From assembly GCA_030052745.1 (NCBI GenBank), contig JANBVO010000011.1, positions 434,001 through 498,000 on the forward strand: 64,000 bases of DNA, in the 5' to 3' direction. This document shows positions 13,040 through 24,961 of the stretch, piece by piece. Position 1 is the first letter of the stretch. Each line of letters begins with the position of its first letter. Both the position numbers and the translations under genes were made by a program. This stretch comes from Pleurostoma richardsiae. Taxonomy: Eukaryota > Ascomycota > Sordariomycetes > Calosphaeriales > Pleurostomataceae. The notes under the pieces are model-generated. The model did not search any database and was not told the DNA's origin. It was given only the letters and a program-made list of their open reading frames with translations.

Positions 13040-14008
13040 ATGGCCGTGTCAAGAAGTCTCGGGTTCTGGGTGCCCAAGCCTAAGGTTAGTTCTTACCAAG
13101 CGGTCACCTCGTGCGCTTCCTTTGTCCACTGACGGCGCGCATTTTAGACCTTTCTAGGGCTCATGTCTCTCCCTACCGGCACGGAGATAATATCTCTGGC
13201 CATGCTCTTCAACAAGCTCACCGGGCTGTACGGCCTGCTGGCCATCGTGACCGGCTATGCCGTGAACGCGGTCCAGCTCTCCATGTTCATCTACTCGGTC
13301 CTGGCCCTCATCGCGCTCGCCTTCCTCTTCCCGCACATCCGCCGCCAGAGCCCCTTCCATGCGCTTGCCCTCGCGTGGCTGTACATCATCGACGCGCTCG
13401 TCAACACGGCGTACATCGCCAACTTCGCCGTCGTGTGGTACGTCGCCACCGCGAGCCCGAACGGCGGGGCGGCGTACACGCCGCAGGGCCCAGAGATGAC
13501 GAAGAATGCGGGCGGCGGCACCGCCGCTGCCCGGAGGGCCGAGAACGGCACGGGCCGGGAGGGCGTCAGCGCGAACGGGACGGCGCCGTCGCACGGAGGC
13601 GGTAGCCGCGCCGCTGCGCAGGCGCAGGACACGGCTAGTAGCATAGTGCTCATCGTGTTCTTCTCGCTGGTGCGCGTGTACCTGTGCCTGGTGGTGATGT
13701 CGTTCGCGCGACAGGTGCTGATGCGGCACATGGAGAGCCGCGCCACGGACGTGGCGAGCAAGGTGGACAGCCCGTTTGCGGAGGGGACGCCGGAGGGCGA
13801 GGGGTGGAAGGGCAAGCTGGGGCGGGTAATGGTCTCGATCGGCAACAGCTACTGGGTGCCGAGCATAGAGGAAGAACAGGCAGAAGAGGAGGGTGGCGAC
13901 GGCGATGATGAGTGGACGAGAGACGTCAGCTCCAAGATTAGGAGTAGGGGCCGGCGGTATGGGACGGCTCCTCTCCGGTCAGATGCGGAGGGCAGCGAAA
14001 GGGACTAG
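13040..14008 (+). CDS. KEI1: Inositol phosphorylceramide synthase regulatory subunit Kei1
   Basis: The Golgi membrane subunit that activates and localises the IPC synthase Aur1 in sphingolipid synthesis. Exons 13040..13084 and 13148..14008 encode 301 aa. The first exon encodes MAVSRSLGFWVPKPK, and the second begins TFLGLMSLPTGTEIISLAML, the conserved Kei1 N-terminus. Four hydrophobic spans are visible: LAMLFNKLTGLYGLLAIVTGY, the segment after NAVQLSMFIYS, ALALAWLYIIDALVN, and IVLIVFFSLVRVYLCLVVM. The Ala/Gly/Asn-rich loop between the third and fourth spans is a poorly conserved insertion. The cytosolic tail contains NSYWVPSIEEE followed by acidic and basic patches. Confidence 0.88.
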
Positions 14009-15164
14009 GGTGGGCTTGATGACCCTGCACGCACCGGGATAGGGGCATGACGAAGGTGTTCTCGTCAGCCCTTGGTGCGTTGCGGGATGCCACCCCGTTC
14101 CAATGCATTGCAGTAGGCGTTCTCGAGGGCATTTTACGTTGCGACTTCGGCCGGGAGGGAGGCTTGCTTGTCTCGCGGGTCTGTACAGATATCTACATTT
14201 GCATATGAGGAGCAAGCAGCGGCGTACGGGATTTGTTTCAGACAATGGGCGAAAGGTACAGACAGATACAGGGTGCAAGAAGTAACGGCACCGTCTAATA
14301 ATAATACTGGATGATGCTGAGGTGCTTCTTGAACTTATCTGTATCGAGGTGCATAGCATTAATAGCCATCATCGACCGGCCACGGCCATAGAAGCCGGGA
14401 TCGCTGGTAATGGTTGTGGATGGCGCTGATGTCGAGCACCTCTGTCCCGAACTGCTCCTTTCGTGATTTTCCGGAAGTGCATGGCAAGGAAGATGAGCGC
14501 AACATCTGGAGATGTGTACGTAAACGCTTGATTTTCAGACACCGAAAAGCAAAGCCCGCGGTGATTCCGATGGTGGTCCGCAGTGTAGAGGAGTTCACTT
14601 TATAGGGACCGGTGGTGGTGAGTGGTGGGAGTGAGCTGTGGTGAAGCACGGCATGACTGGCTGGCGATGATGCGAGCCCGACAGCCGCGCTTCTCGGTAT
14701 GGCGACAGCAGTCTATGGCGCAATGGAGCCATTTGTCATCGGCCATGATCAATTGGGCCTCGCTGATTGGGCAGGGCAGTTACCGGGTTTTCTCCAAGGC
14801 AACTGGGGCCAGAGCCAAACCGGCGCTCTGGCACGCTCACTACGCACAACACCAGCCGATTTGGCCCATAATGGGGAGCCGACATGGCTGCCAGAGGCGC
14901 TAGAGCGATCACGCAATCGACCCTGAGCTCGAAAATTCCCATACAAAATTGAATTGCCAGCTGCGGGGCCGATACCCGGCCTGGCAACCCGCTGCCGTGC
15001 CGTCTTTGACTTGCTGCTGGGACTTGCTCTAGCTTGGCTTGCGGTTCCAGGCGAATAACTTTTCGAGGGTCCCGGACGACACTGGAAAAAGTCCCATCGT
15101 CATGTCGTTCCTCTTCAGGTCTCTAGACAGTCCTTCTCACCCTGCAGGACCATCGCGGGACACG
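14009..15164. other. Intergenic, promoter of the sulfite reductase gene
   Basis: About 1.15 kb with no supported gene. At 14715-14724 it has ATGGCGCAAT, one mismatch from the Cys3/MetR-type consensus ATGRYRYCAT known to control sulfur genes in Neurospora and Aspergillus. Confidence 0.45.
14715..14724 (+). promoter_or_regulatory. Candidate Cys3/MetR-type bZIP site
   Basis: ATGGCGCAAT lies about 440 nt upstream of the sulfite reductase start codon. It differs at one position from ATGRYRYCAT, the site of the sulfur-limitation bZIP activators. The sulfur-assimilation gene downstream makes this plausible, but a single imperfect 10-mer is weak evidence. Confidence 0.25.
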
Positions 15165-18100
15165 ATGGCGTCGTCAAACGTCCAGATCGGGACGCCTGAA
15201 GAAGCCGGTACGTTATGCTTAAATCTCAATGCCCCGCCGTGGTGTTGTGCTATTTGCTGCGCTCTTGAGATTTCCCTGTCGCAACTCTCTCTCCCTCTTC
15301 ACCTCGTCGAAGCAGTAGAGCTCGAGTTGCGCCAGCTCATTCCTAGTTTGACAATCTGTGTAGCAAAACACAAGTGGCTGTGCTGACGCCAATGGCTCTT
15401 TAGTCGCGAGAATCGCATACCTTTCCAGCGATGTCGTCGTCTCGGTGCAGCCCTCTCTGGCCGCCGAGTCCGAGTTCTCGACTCATCTGAAGAGATACTC
15501 CTCCAGAAAGGACCAGAGCCTGGTCGCCAAGACCGCAGATGCGGTCCCCGAGGTGTGTAGTTGTTGCTGTATGCGCAACTTGGCCAGGGCAATAAATTAA
15601 TATCCCTGCGCGCAGATACAATCCGTCAGATGGAACGCCGATCCCCTGCTCTCCGTCTTCACCCCAATCCGCTCGGGGCGCCTTGTCAGCGTAACGACCA
15701 GCTCGCGGATCCTCCTCCCCTCCGTCTCCCATCTGTATAAGTTGGCCAACTTCCCGGTTGTCCTTCATGTCGCACTCCACCCCAAGAGCTTCCCGGACTA
15801 CTCCGCCATCACCTCCATCAGGAACTCAGGATGGACCTTCCTTCAGTCCGAGTCGATACAGGAGGCACAGGACATGGCCTTGACCGCCCATGCCCTGGCT
15901 ATCCGCTCCGGCAAGGGAGTCATCCACTTCTTCAGCTCCGCTGCCTGCGCCGAAGACGAGCCCATCTCCGCCGAGGACCCTGCCGTTGTCCGTGAGGTCT
16001 TGAATTTGGACAACGTCCGCCGCTTCCAGTCGTCCTCCATCCCGGGATCTAGCATCTATGCCGATGACGGCCGGGTCGCTGTGGCCGCCGAGCCTGTCGA
16101 AACTCTGCCGCACGGGACTTCTGCGCAGTCGCCGAAGCTCAATGGCTTCCATGCGGCTGAAGCAGATGGTGTTGCTCGCTCCGAGCAGACGTCTGTGAAG
16201 TCCACCCAGCCGAGCATTGCCAGCACACCACCTCACTCAGTGTCCACGGCCACAACTATCGAGCAGCATCCGCCTGCTGTGACCTCAGAACACATCTATA
16301 ACTACGTCACGGCGATCTGGGCGCAGCTTGGAAGCCTCGTCGGTCGCAAATACAACGTCTTTGAATACACCGGAAAGGCCGATGCCGAGAACTGCCTGTT
16401 CATCTTCGGAGCGGACACTGGCCTCTTCGCAGACGCCGTCGACAATGCGCAGTCCGGAGATGAGTTTGCTGGTGCCGCTATTCTCACTCCCCGGCTGTAC
16501 CGCCCGTGGTTGGGTGCGAAGCTGCTGGAGGCGCTACCCAAGTCCGTGAAGAGGATTGCGGTCTTGGAACAGATCCAGAAGCGTACGACGAAGTGGGGAC
16601 CTCTCCTGATTGATGTCCTTACATCGGTGAAGAGCTCCCCTGGTGGTGGGGTGGCAACCATCGTCGGTTACCAGCTTGGCTATATCAGCCGGGCCACTGT
16701 TAGACAGGCTCTGCGCGGCATCTACCAGAACCTGACTGTCGACAAGCCGATTCAGAATCTGGAGGTCGGCACTCGGGAAGGCCCTGAGGAGTCTGACGAA
16801 TACAAGCTGGAGAAGCCAAAGCTTGAGAACGCCTACATGAAGATTATCGACCAGCTCTTCGGCAACCGGGCGTACATCGCAAACGCGCTGGACTCGGAGA
16901 CTACTGGCATCTCTCCCGCCGTCTCTGCTAGCCCCGAATTCGGCTTTGGCTCCCTGCTTGCCCGCAAGGAAAAGAGGCAACATTTCATCTCCCAAGCCAA
17001 GTCTGCCGCCACCTCCGGTAGATTTCTGACGGAGACGCCGAAGCGCGTCCTTGCTAACTGGGCAGCGCATCTGGAGGATCCGAAGAAGGTTGAGCAGCTG
17101 GCCGAAGATGTGGTGTCAACACTCCAGGTGGACAACTCCACTCAGTCACGAAAGCTGTTGGAATATAAGCAGTTCTTCCGAAAGCAGTCACTATGGCTGG
17201 TGGGCTCCGATGCGTGGTCGTATGACCTGGGTAACTCCGGCGTGCACCACGTGCTGGCATCCGGCGAAAATGTCAACATGCTCATTATCGACTCGACGCC
17301 ATACTCGGAGAGGGCGGCAGCCGATGCCAACAGACGGAAGAAGGATATCGGTCTGTACGCCATGAACTTCGGCAACGCCTATGTCGCCTCTACGGCCGTG
17401 TACAGCTCATACACTCAGGTCTTGCAGGCGATGGATGAGGCGGACAAGTTCAATGGACCTTCGATCGTTCTGGCTTACCTCCCGTACTTCGGCGAGCACG
17501 ACTCCCCATTGACCGTACTCCAGGAGACGAAGAAGTCCGTCGACATTGGATACTGGCCACTGTACCGGTGGAACCCTGATAACGAGAAGAACGGCGAGCC
17601 GAACTTCTCTCTTGATTCTGAGCGGATCAAGAAGGAGCTGAAGGAGTTCCTGGACAGGGATAACCACCTGACCCAGCTTATGCGCAAGGAGCCCACCTTT
17701 GCGCCAGTCCTGTCGGAAGACTACGGCACTGAGATCCGTGCCCAGCAGAAGCGGAAGGCTCGCGATGCGTACAATCAGCTCCTCGAGGGCCTGTTCGGCG
17801 CGCCCCTGACGATCCTGTTTGCCTCCGATAACGGCAATGCTCAATCTCTGGCCAAGCGTCTCGGTACCAGAGGCAAGGCAAGAGGACTGAAGACTACCGT
17901 TATGGCTATGGAGGACTACCCAGTGGAGGACCTGCCGAACGAGGAGAATATTGTCTTCATCACGTCAACCGCTGGTCAAGGAGAGTTCCCCCAGAACGGA
18001 AAGCCGTTGTGGGATGCCATCAAGGACAGCACCGACCTCGACCTCGCCTCCGTCAACTTCTCAGTGTTCGGTCTTGGTGACAGTCACTACTGGCCGAGGA

Positions 18101-20096
18101 AGGAAGACAAGATCTACTACAACAAGCCTGGAAAGGACTTGGACAAGAAGCTAGCTGACTTTGGCGGCAAGAGGCTTGCTGAGATCGGCCTCGGTGACGA
18201 CCAGCATCCCGACGGCTACCAGACCGGTTACTCGGAGTGGGAGCCCAAGATCTGGCAGGCGCTTGGCGTCGCCAACGTCGAGGGCCTTCCAGAGGAGCCT
18301 GCGCCCATCACGAATGAGGACATCAAGCTGGCTTCTAATTATCTCCGTGGCACGATTGTCGAGGGGCTGAATGACCCTACTACTGGAGCTATCTCGGCAG
18401 CCGATCAGCAGCTGACCAAGTTCCACGGCACTTATATGCAAGATGACCGAGACATAAGAGACGAGCGTAAGGCGCAAGGCCTGGAGCCGGCGTACTCGTT
18501 CATGATCCGGTGCCGACTTCCCGGAGGTATCTCGACGGCGAAGCAGTGGATCCAGATGGACGATATCAGCACAGAGCTGGGCAATCAGACTATGAAGCTG
18601 ACCACGAGACAAACGTTCCAGTTCCACGGCATTGTTAAGGGCAAGCTCAAGCCCGCTATGCAGGCCATCAACCGGGCACTCATGACAACCCTCGCTGCCT
18701 GTGGTGATGTCAACCGGAACGTGATGTGCAGTCCGCACATCAGCGAGTCCAAGTTTCACCGAGAGGTCTATGCCTGCTCCAAGAAGATCAGCGACCACTT
18801 GCTCCCTGCAACGTCCGCGTATCACGAAATTTGGCTGACAAATGACAATGACGAGAAGACCAAGATCGCTGGTGATGCTGTACAGGACTTTGAGCCGCTC
18901 TATGGCCCGACCTACCTGCCCAGAAAGTTCAAGATCACCATCGCCATCCCGCCTCACAACGATACCGATGTTTACGCCCACGATGTTGGCCTGGTTGCCA
19001 TCAAGGGTGACGACGGCCACTTGCTCGGCTTCAACCTGATGGCAGGTGGCGGTATGGGTGCCACCCACAACAACAAGAAGACGTACCCTCAGACTGGTCG
19101 CATGCTCGGCTTTGTGGAGACAGCTGACGTGCACATCGCCTGCGAGAAGGTCATGCTCGTGCAGCGCGACCACGGCGACCGCAAGAACCGAAAGCATGCT
19201 CGGCTCAAGTACACGATCGACGATATGGGCGTCGACGTCTTCCGCTCTAAGGTCGAGGACCTCTGGGGCAAAAAGTTCGGCAAGCCCAAGCCGTTTAACT
19301 TCGAGTCGAACGTCGACACCTTCGGCTGGAAGCGTGACGAGGCTGGCATGAACCACTTCACCTTCTTCATCGAGAACGGCCGCATCGAGGACACTCCGAC
19401 CTTCCAGATGAAGACGGGCCTGCGGGAGATCGCCAAGGTCCACAAGGGCGAGTTCCGGCTGACAGCCAACCAGCACCTGATCCTCAGTAACGTCGCGGAC
19501 GAGGACGTCGACCGGATGAAGGCGCTGATGAAGCAGTACAAGCTCGACAACATCCAGTTCTCGGGCCTGCGGCTGAGCTCCTCGGCCTGCGTCGCCTTCC
19601 CGACCTGCGGCCTCGCCATGGCCGAGTCGGAGCGGTATCTGCCCGTGCTCATCTCCAAGCTGGAGTCGTGCCTCGAGGAGAGCGGCCTGCGGCAGGACTC
19701 GATCGTCATGCGCATGACGGGCTGCCCCAACGGCTGTGCGCGGCCTTGGCTCGCCGAGGTGGCCTTCGTGGGCAAGGCGTACGGCGCGTACAACATGTAC
19801 CTCGGTGGCGGGTACCACGGCCAGCGGCTCAACAAGCTATTCCGGTCCAGCATCAAGGAGGACGAGATCCTGGCCATCATGAAGCCGCTGCTGAAGCGGT
19901 ACGCGGCCGAGAGGGAGGATGGCGAGCGGTTCGGCGACTTCTGCATCCGGGCGGGTGTCATCAAGGCCACCAGGGAGGGCCGGGACTTCCATGATGATGT
20001 GAGTGATTCTTAATACCTGTTGACAATGACTTACACTGGACATCACGCTAATAATGGTCAACACAGGTTGCTGAGGAAGAGGAAGATGAGGAGTAA
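15165..20096 (+). CDS. MET5: Sulfite reductase [NADPH], beta (hemoprotein) subunit
   Basis: Reduces sulfite to sulfide with the flavoprotein alpha subunit in sulfate assimilation for Cys/Met synthesis. Exons 15165..15207, 15404..15552, 15616..19998 and 20067..20096 (introns of 196, 63 and 68 nt) sum to 4605 nt and encode 1534 aa, the usual fungal length. The N-terminal 780 residues resemble pyruvate-ferredoxin oxidoreductase-like domains. A flavodoxin domain follows at about 790-940 (LTILFASDNGNAQSLAK, FITSTAGQGEFP, FGLGDSHYWP). The siroheme/4Fe-4S reductase part starts near 970, with TTRQTFQFHG, CGDVNRNVMCSP and GGMGATH. Cluster/siroheme ligands lie in FPTCGLAMAESE (about 1391) and TGCPNGCARP (about 1432). 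The last exon adds only VAEEEEDEE. Several long minus-strand open frames are shadows of its codon bias. Confidence 0.97.
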
Positions 20097-20773
20097 AAAG
20101 TGATACCTTAAAAACAGGGGAGATGGAAAAGGACTAGCAAGACCTCTAGTCACTGATATGTACCAAGGTCAAAAGCGCATCGCATCTTCGGCGTTGGATT
20201 CTGCGATATCGACCTGTGTAGCTTATGTTTCGTGCCCACATTTACATCCCATTGGATATCAATGGCTATTATTGCAACCTTGCTTGCTTGCTTCCTTCGC
20301 ATTCAGACTGTTGTCTTACAGAGTGAATATGGAGAAGCATCACAATCCCCAAAGTAGGCACGACTTGGTCCTGGCGAGAGAATCGGTTCGATCATTGAGG
20401 GTATATACATTCGTCCGATTCTCAACCGTCTAGACGCAAGAGATCATCAATCCATGACTCCTGCGTACCTAGACAAACCTAAACGCAACCAAATAGTCCC
20501 TCAACAGACCCTGCAAACAACAAGTCGATCATGCCAGCTCCCCGCTGGCGTCCGTCCATACATCATATTACACATACACCGAGTCTCTGTCCCAACGATG
20601 ACATGGACTCGTCAATACCTACCTGTGATCCCAGGCTGATCCGTTTCACCTTTTCTCCCATTTTGAATTCGTAATCCCCAACACTCATCGTGTCGTAGCT
20701 CCATGGCCTCGGATACGAGACACAACAACACAGTAGGTCGCAACAAGCACCATCTCCAGTGTTTTGCGCAGAC
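20097..20773. other. Intergenic between convergent sulfite reductase and chitin synthase
   Basis: Shared 3' region of 677 nt. No supported gene. Confidence 0.6.
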
Positions 20774-23700
20774 TCAACCCCTGACGCTGCTCCCAATGTT
20801 GCTCACCGTCTCGCTGATACGGCTCCCCATGCCGCCCAACCAGCTGGGCATCTTGAGGCTCATCCTGACGCGGCCCTCGACGACCATGTTGACGACGTTG
20901 AGCACCGCGTACGTCGTCGAGCCCAGCGCGCGGAACACCGCCAGCCCGGCGACGGACCAGAGGATGAACCGCAGGTAGAAGTTGTCGCCGATGTCGCTGC
21001 CGCCATAGGCCTCGCTGACCGCCATGGCGAGCACGGCGTTGGCGACCATCCACGACACGGTCATGTAGGTGCGCACGCTCTTGTAGTAGTCTTCCTGCAT
21101 CTGCGACTCGCTGACGGGCGAGCCCGCGACCTCGACGCGGTCGCGCAGGTTGCGCAGGGCCTCGTCGTAGCCCGAGTCGATGTCCAGCTGCTCCGAGGGC
21201 ATGTCCAGCTCGACGGTGGACCCCTTGCCGATGGCGCCGCCCAGGTCCGTCTTCATGACGTTGTCGCCCTTGGTGCCCCAGGTGACGTCGTGGGTGTTGC
21301 AGAAGGCGTACACCTGCAGCGTGCAGATGTACGAGGGCAGCAGGATGAAGTACTGCCCCGCCGAGGTGAAGAGGTGCCACGGGTCGAGGTACACGATGGA
21401 CATGATGAAGTAGAGGCCCACCGTCGAGAGCGTCGACGCGATCAGGTTGGTGAAGACGTTGTTGCCCAGCTGCAGCGACGAGTCGTCGCTGTCCCTGTTG
21501 CGCAGCTGCCGCACCACGATGTAGATGGTGCAGAAGGTCGTGTACACCATGATGACCGAGTAGAGGATGATGGAGGTCAGGTACAGCTTGTGCGCTCCCT
21601 GCGGCCGGTTGCCCAGGGACAGGATGAACTGCGTGCAGGTGAGGAGCACGCACGTGTACCGCAGGATCGTGAAGATGTATTCTCCGATGTGGTGTCCGAA
21701 GGGGTCGACCTTGGTGTCGGCGACGCCGCCCGCCACGAAGAAGAAAGCCAGGTAGAAGTTTGCCAGAGAGAAATAGGTGAAGAGCAGCTGGATCAGCTGG
21801 TAGAGGAACTCGATGTGCAGAAGAACCTTGCGCGCCACCGTGTGGTCGGTCGTCCAGACCTGCTTGAAATGCACGAGCGAGTAGACGGCCGCGAAGAAGG
21901 CGCCGTTGAGCCATCGACGCCGCTGGGAGATGAATTCGGGAACGGAGTCTGTTATTTTTGTCAGTGTCGTCTCTTTCAATCCTCTCCACATGCTGAAATA
22001 TCTATAGGGCCTGAACTTACCAGGAACATCGGTCTCGCCCTTGCAGCCCTTAACATACTTCAAGACCCATCTCTCTCCCCGTTTGGCCACAAGTTCCCAG
22101 CAGAGAATGCGATCCTCTGCCAGATACATGTTGGCGGTGAAGACGTCGGCGTGCTGGCCATGGAGCGTCTCCCCCTTGAAGTACTGGCTCAACGGCCCGT
22201 GGCCTGTCTCGTCGTTCTGCAAGGCGTGGTAGCGATACGCGCTAAGGGCTCCGGGCAACACCGTGATGTAGCCAAAGACACTCTCCAGCGGCTTGTCGAG
22301 GATATTCGACATCTTGTACTCGAAGTTCTGCGAGGCCACGAGGGGGTTCAGAAGGTTAACTCCCCACTTGCCCTTCATGGCCTTGATTTCACCACAGGCG
22401 CCGGCGACGTTGGAGTCGGTGTCGAAGGCCTTCCACAGGTGATACAGCGAGTTGCCGCCAGGCCGCGTGCCGACGTCGAGCAGGATGCAGACGTTGGGGT
22501 TGAGGGCCTTGCCGAAGGCGTTGAAGAACCATCGGTGCGAGTTGAGCTTCTTCTGGTTCTTCTCCTTGAGGCAGAAGATCATCTGGCAGGGCACGATGCC
22601 CTTCTCGGCGCCCTTGAACTTGAGGTCCGAGTCGAGCGACACCTGCGTCGTGTACTCGTACACGTGCGCCTGCACCGCCTTCTGGTTGACGTAGTTCTTG
22701 GCGATGCCGTGCTGGTACACGCCCATGGCCGCCAGCGCGTCCAGCGTGCGCGGGTGGATCTTCTCGCGGCCGTCCGACACGATGCACACCACGATCTTCT
22801 GCCAGCCGAGCTCGCCCCAGGTGCGAGACTTGTTGCGCCCGCAGAAGTGGCTGATGTTCTTCATGACCGCGTGCATCGTCCGCGTGAAGTTGACCTCGTT
22901 CTCGTTGTACATGGTCACGCAGATGAAAAGCTCCGTCTCGCGCGCCGTGCGCCCAATGTTCTGCCGCAGCTTGTACCCGCGGTCCACGAAGTCGTCTGGG
23001 TCGCAGGTCACCGCCGTGTACCGCATGTGTGTGAACTCGATCTCATCACGCCGCGGCAGGAAGCTGTATAGGATCGTCGGGATCTTACACTCCAGCACGA
23101 GCTCGCCATTAATCAGCTGGACCTCCTTCCTGCTCATCTGGGGAGCCCGCACACCGCGACGCTCCTGCTTGCCCTCTGGTGCTGGCCCATAGTGCTCGTA
23201 CTTCTCGGAGATTCCGGGCTCCTCACTCAGAGTTGCTTGCGATTGTGACATGTACGAGTCCCGCTGCGTGATAGGGTCACCAAGGTCTGATGACGATTCG
23301 GGCCCGAAGACATCGTCAGTGTCTGGCCCAAGAGGGATGGAAACTGTAGCGTCATCTGCGAATGACGAGGGGCGAGCAGAGTTAGAGAACAACGGAGCAG
23401 GAGGCAGCGGCCTCCGAGGGCTACCGCCGTATCTGGAAGACGGCGTTCCCGGCCGAGGGCTGCCGTTGATATCGGCCGGCTCATACGACGTAGTCGACGG
23501 AGGTGGCCGCACATAATCGGAGGAAACTGCGGAAGGCGTCCAGGGGCGAGTAGGAGAGCCAGCGTCCCGACCCTGGAAGGGTACGTAAGTGGAGTCTGGA
23601 GGAGGCATGCTGGGAGGGTCAAGGATGGAGGAGCGGCGAGAGTGAGAAGAAATGACGGAGGGTTGGTAGGATCGTCGTGTCGGCCGGCTACTATACGCAG

Positions 23701-24259
23701 GAGGTGGTAAGCCTGTGTCAATGGGTGAAGCTGTGCAGGTTGGAGTGTTAGGCTCGCTCGAAGACTTCTTGAGCGATGCTTTGCGCGGAGACGGGCCCTC
23801 CGGGATCGTTGGCAGAACTTCTGCCATCTGAGCATCCACGACATGCGCCGGCTTCTTCTTCTTCTGCAGCTTGACGGTAGCAGATCTCTCCGGACGTTGC
23901 CTGCCGCCAGCGCCGCTCGCAACCGGCTTCCGCCATGGTGACTGTGCAGCAGAACCCGATACGAACTGAGCGGTAGGAGACGGACCCGGAGGAGAGACCG
24001 CTTCCTCCTGCAGCTTGAGCGAAGCCAGATGCTTGGGAGTCGTGGCCTCAGACGGCACGTCTGGTTTCTTGGGGAGAGCTAGAGGAGTTGGAAACAGCTC
24101 TGACTGTACATACGGTCGGCTGTCTGAGAATGGTTCCTCCATTGATGTCAGTAATCGCACGGCGGCAGCACTCTGGCCGGTTGGTGTCGCATCACGTTCG
24201 TCGTCGTATGCTGGCAAAGCATACTCTGGAGGGAGCGAGGGAGTATTTGGGCGGTCCAT
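20774..24259 (-). CDS. Chitin synthase, probably class III, with long disordered N-terminus
   Basis: A membrane enzyme polymerising UDP-GlcNAc into cell-wall chitin at growing tips and septa. Exons 24259..22021 and 21948..20774 encode 1137 aa. The 72-nt intron (GTAAGT to AACAG) is in frame and free of stops. I use the ATG at 24259: the open frame continues left but has no earlier ATG. Residues 1 to about 390 are Pro/Ser-rich and disordered, with a KKKK patch. The catalytic block then has [44 protein letters not shown] (EDR about 715) and QRRRWLNG (755-759). Multiple membrane spans and a conserved tail with [20 protein letters not shown] follow. That tail and the [18 protein letters not shown] block point to class III rather than I or II (from memory of the families). 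Class III enzymes are usually about 900 aa, so the N-terminal extension is notable. Confidence 0.9.
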   Translation of the reverse strand: MDRPNTPSLPPEYALPAYDDERDATPTGQSAAAVRLLTSMEEPFSDSRPYVQSELFPTPLALPKKPDVPSEATTPKHLASLKLQEEAVSPPGPSPTAQFVSGSAAQSPWRKPVASGAGGRQRPERSATVKLQKKKKPAHVVDAQMAEVLPTIPEGPSPRKASLKKSSSEPNTPTCTASPIDTGLPPPAYSSRPTRRSYQPSVISSHSRRSSILDPPSMPPPDSTYVPFQGRDAGSPTRPWTPSAVSSDYVRPPPSTTSYEPADINGSPRPGTPSSRYGGSPRRPLPPAPLFSNSARPSSFADDATVSIPLGPDTDDVFGPESSSDLGDPITQRDSYMSQSQATLSEEPGISEKYEHYGPAPEGKQERRGVRAPQMSRKEVQLINGELVLECKIPTILYSFLPRRDEIEFTHMRYTAVTCDPDDFVDRGYKLRQNIGRTARETELFICVTMYNENEVNFTRTMHAVMKNISHFCGRNKSRTWGELGWQKIVVCIVSDGREKIHPRTLDALAAMGVYQHGIAKNYVNQKAVQAHVYEYTTQVSLDSDLKFKGAEKGIVPCQMIFCLKEKNQKKLNSHRWFFNAFGKALNPNVCILLDVGTRPGGNSLYHLWKAFDTDSNVAGACGEIKAMKGKWGVNLLNPLVASQNFEYKMSNILDKPLESVFGYITVLPGALSAYRYHALQNDETGHGPLSQYFKGETLHGQHADVFTANMYLAEDRILCWELVAKRGERWVLKYVKGCKGETDVPGKFRPYRYFSMWRGLKETTLTKITDSVPEFISQRRRWLNGAFFAAVYSLVHFKQVWTTDHTVARKVLLHIEFLYQLIQLLFTYFSLANFYLAFFFVAGGVADTKVDPFGHHIGEYIFTILRYTCVLLTCTQFILSLGNRPQGAHKLYLTSIILYSVIMVYTTFCTIYIVVRQLRNRDSDDSSLQLGNNVFTNLIASTLSTVGLYFIMSIVYLDPWHLFTSAGQYFILLPSYICTLQVYAFCNTHDVTWGTKGDNVMKTDLGGAIGKGSTVELDMPSEQLDIDSGYDEALRNLRDRVEVAGSPVSESQMQEDYYKSVRTYMTVSWMVANAVLAMAVSEAYGGSDIGDNFYLRFILWSVAGLAVFRALGSTTYAVLNVVNMVVEGRVRMSLKMPSWLGGMGSRISETVSNIGSSVRG

Positions 24260-24961
24260 GTTGACTCGGGGATCGACAACCTCTGTCTGTTGTGCTGGAA
24301 TGGAGGCTGATGAGACAGGCGCAACGGTCGAGCTAGCCAACAAGAGCAGGTAATCGGTCAAGGTCGGCGAAGACGACAGGAATGTAGGGTGCAGACAGGC
24401 GCATCAAGCAACCTTTTGCAGCGAAATTTGAGGACTTCTCTGCCAGAGGGTGAGTGGTAAATCCACGATAGCAAGGTGAGAGACGCAATTGATCGATTTT
24501 ACCGTAAATAAGGTACCTTGAACGGCTGCCACGGCGATGGAGGGGCACAAGCGTCCCTTCATAGCGCGGTGGGCTGTGTTGAGATGTTTGGGATCTGGTT
24601 GACCCAGCAACCGCGACACCCAGCCTGTGATGACGCACCACCTAGGCGCCGACGCAATCTTCCGCGGATCCCATTGACAATGAGATTTCAAATTTCAAAA
24701 AGGAACAGGAAAACCGGAGACTGTTAAGAAAATGGTTTCGCCGTTTCAAAGTGGAAGTAACTGCCTCTTGATGCGAGCAATAACCGCTTGCAGCACAAAT
24801 AAGGGTGACGGAGGACTATGGTGACCAGGGATAGATATAAGAAAGAAAGCAATGACAAGATGCCATTGACCGAACGTCTGCTTTTGGTTTACCGTGCAAT
24901 AACTCACTGAATAGATCCATCGCTGTATCCTGAACCGATGCTGTTGCAGGTAAAGCTGCCT
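24260..24961. other. Intergenic, chitin synthase promoter
   Basis: 5' region of the chitin synthase gene and 3' end of the ABC gene, both on the minus strand. About 100 nt next to the chitin synthase ATG are open in frame but lack an ATG. Nothing else is supported. Confidence 0.5.

Noticed and set aside
18151-19818. 555-codon open frame on the minus strand
   Set aside because: Exactly antisense to the catalytic part of sulfite reductase; the translation has no domain and reflects GC-rich third positions of the real gene.
20380-20399. TCGGTTCGATCA-like word resembling a tRNA T-arm
   Set aside because: No acceptor stem, D-arm or anticodon arm can be folded around it. I found no convincing tRNA anywhere in the window.
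20759-23071. 770-codon open frame on the plus strand
   Set aside because: Antisense to chitin synthase; composition (His/Val/Arg/Glu rich, no motifs) is typical of a shadow frame.
24260-24361. 34-codon upstream extension of the chitin synthase frame
   Set aside because: The extension begins at TTG and has no ATG, so the first usable start is 24259.
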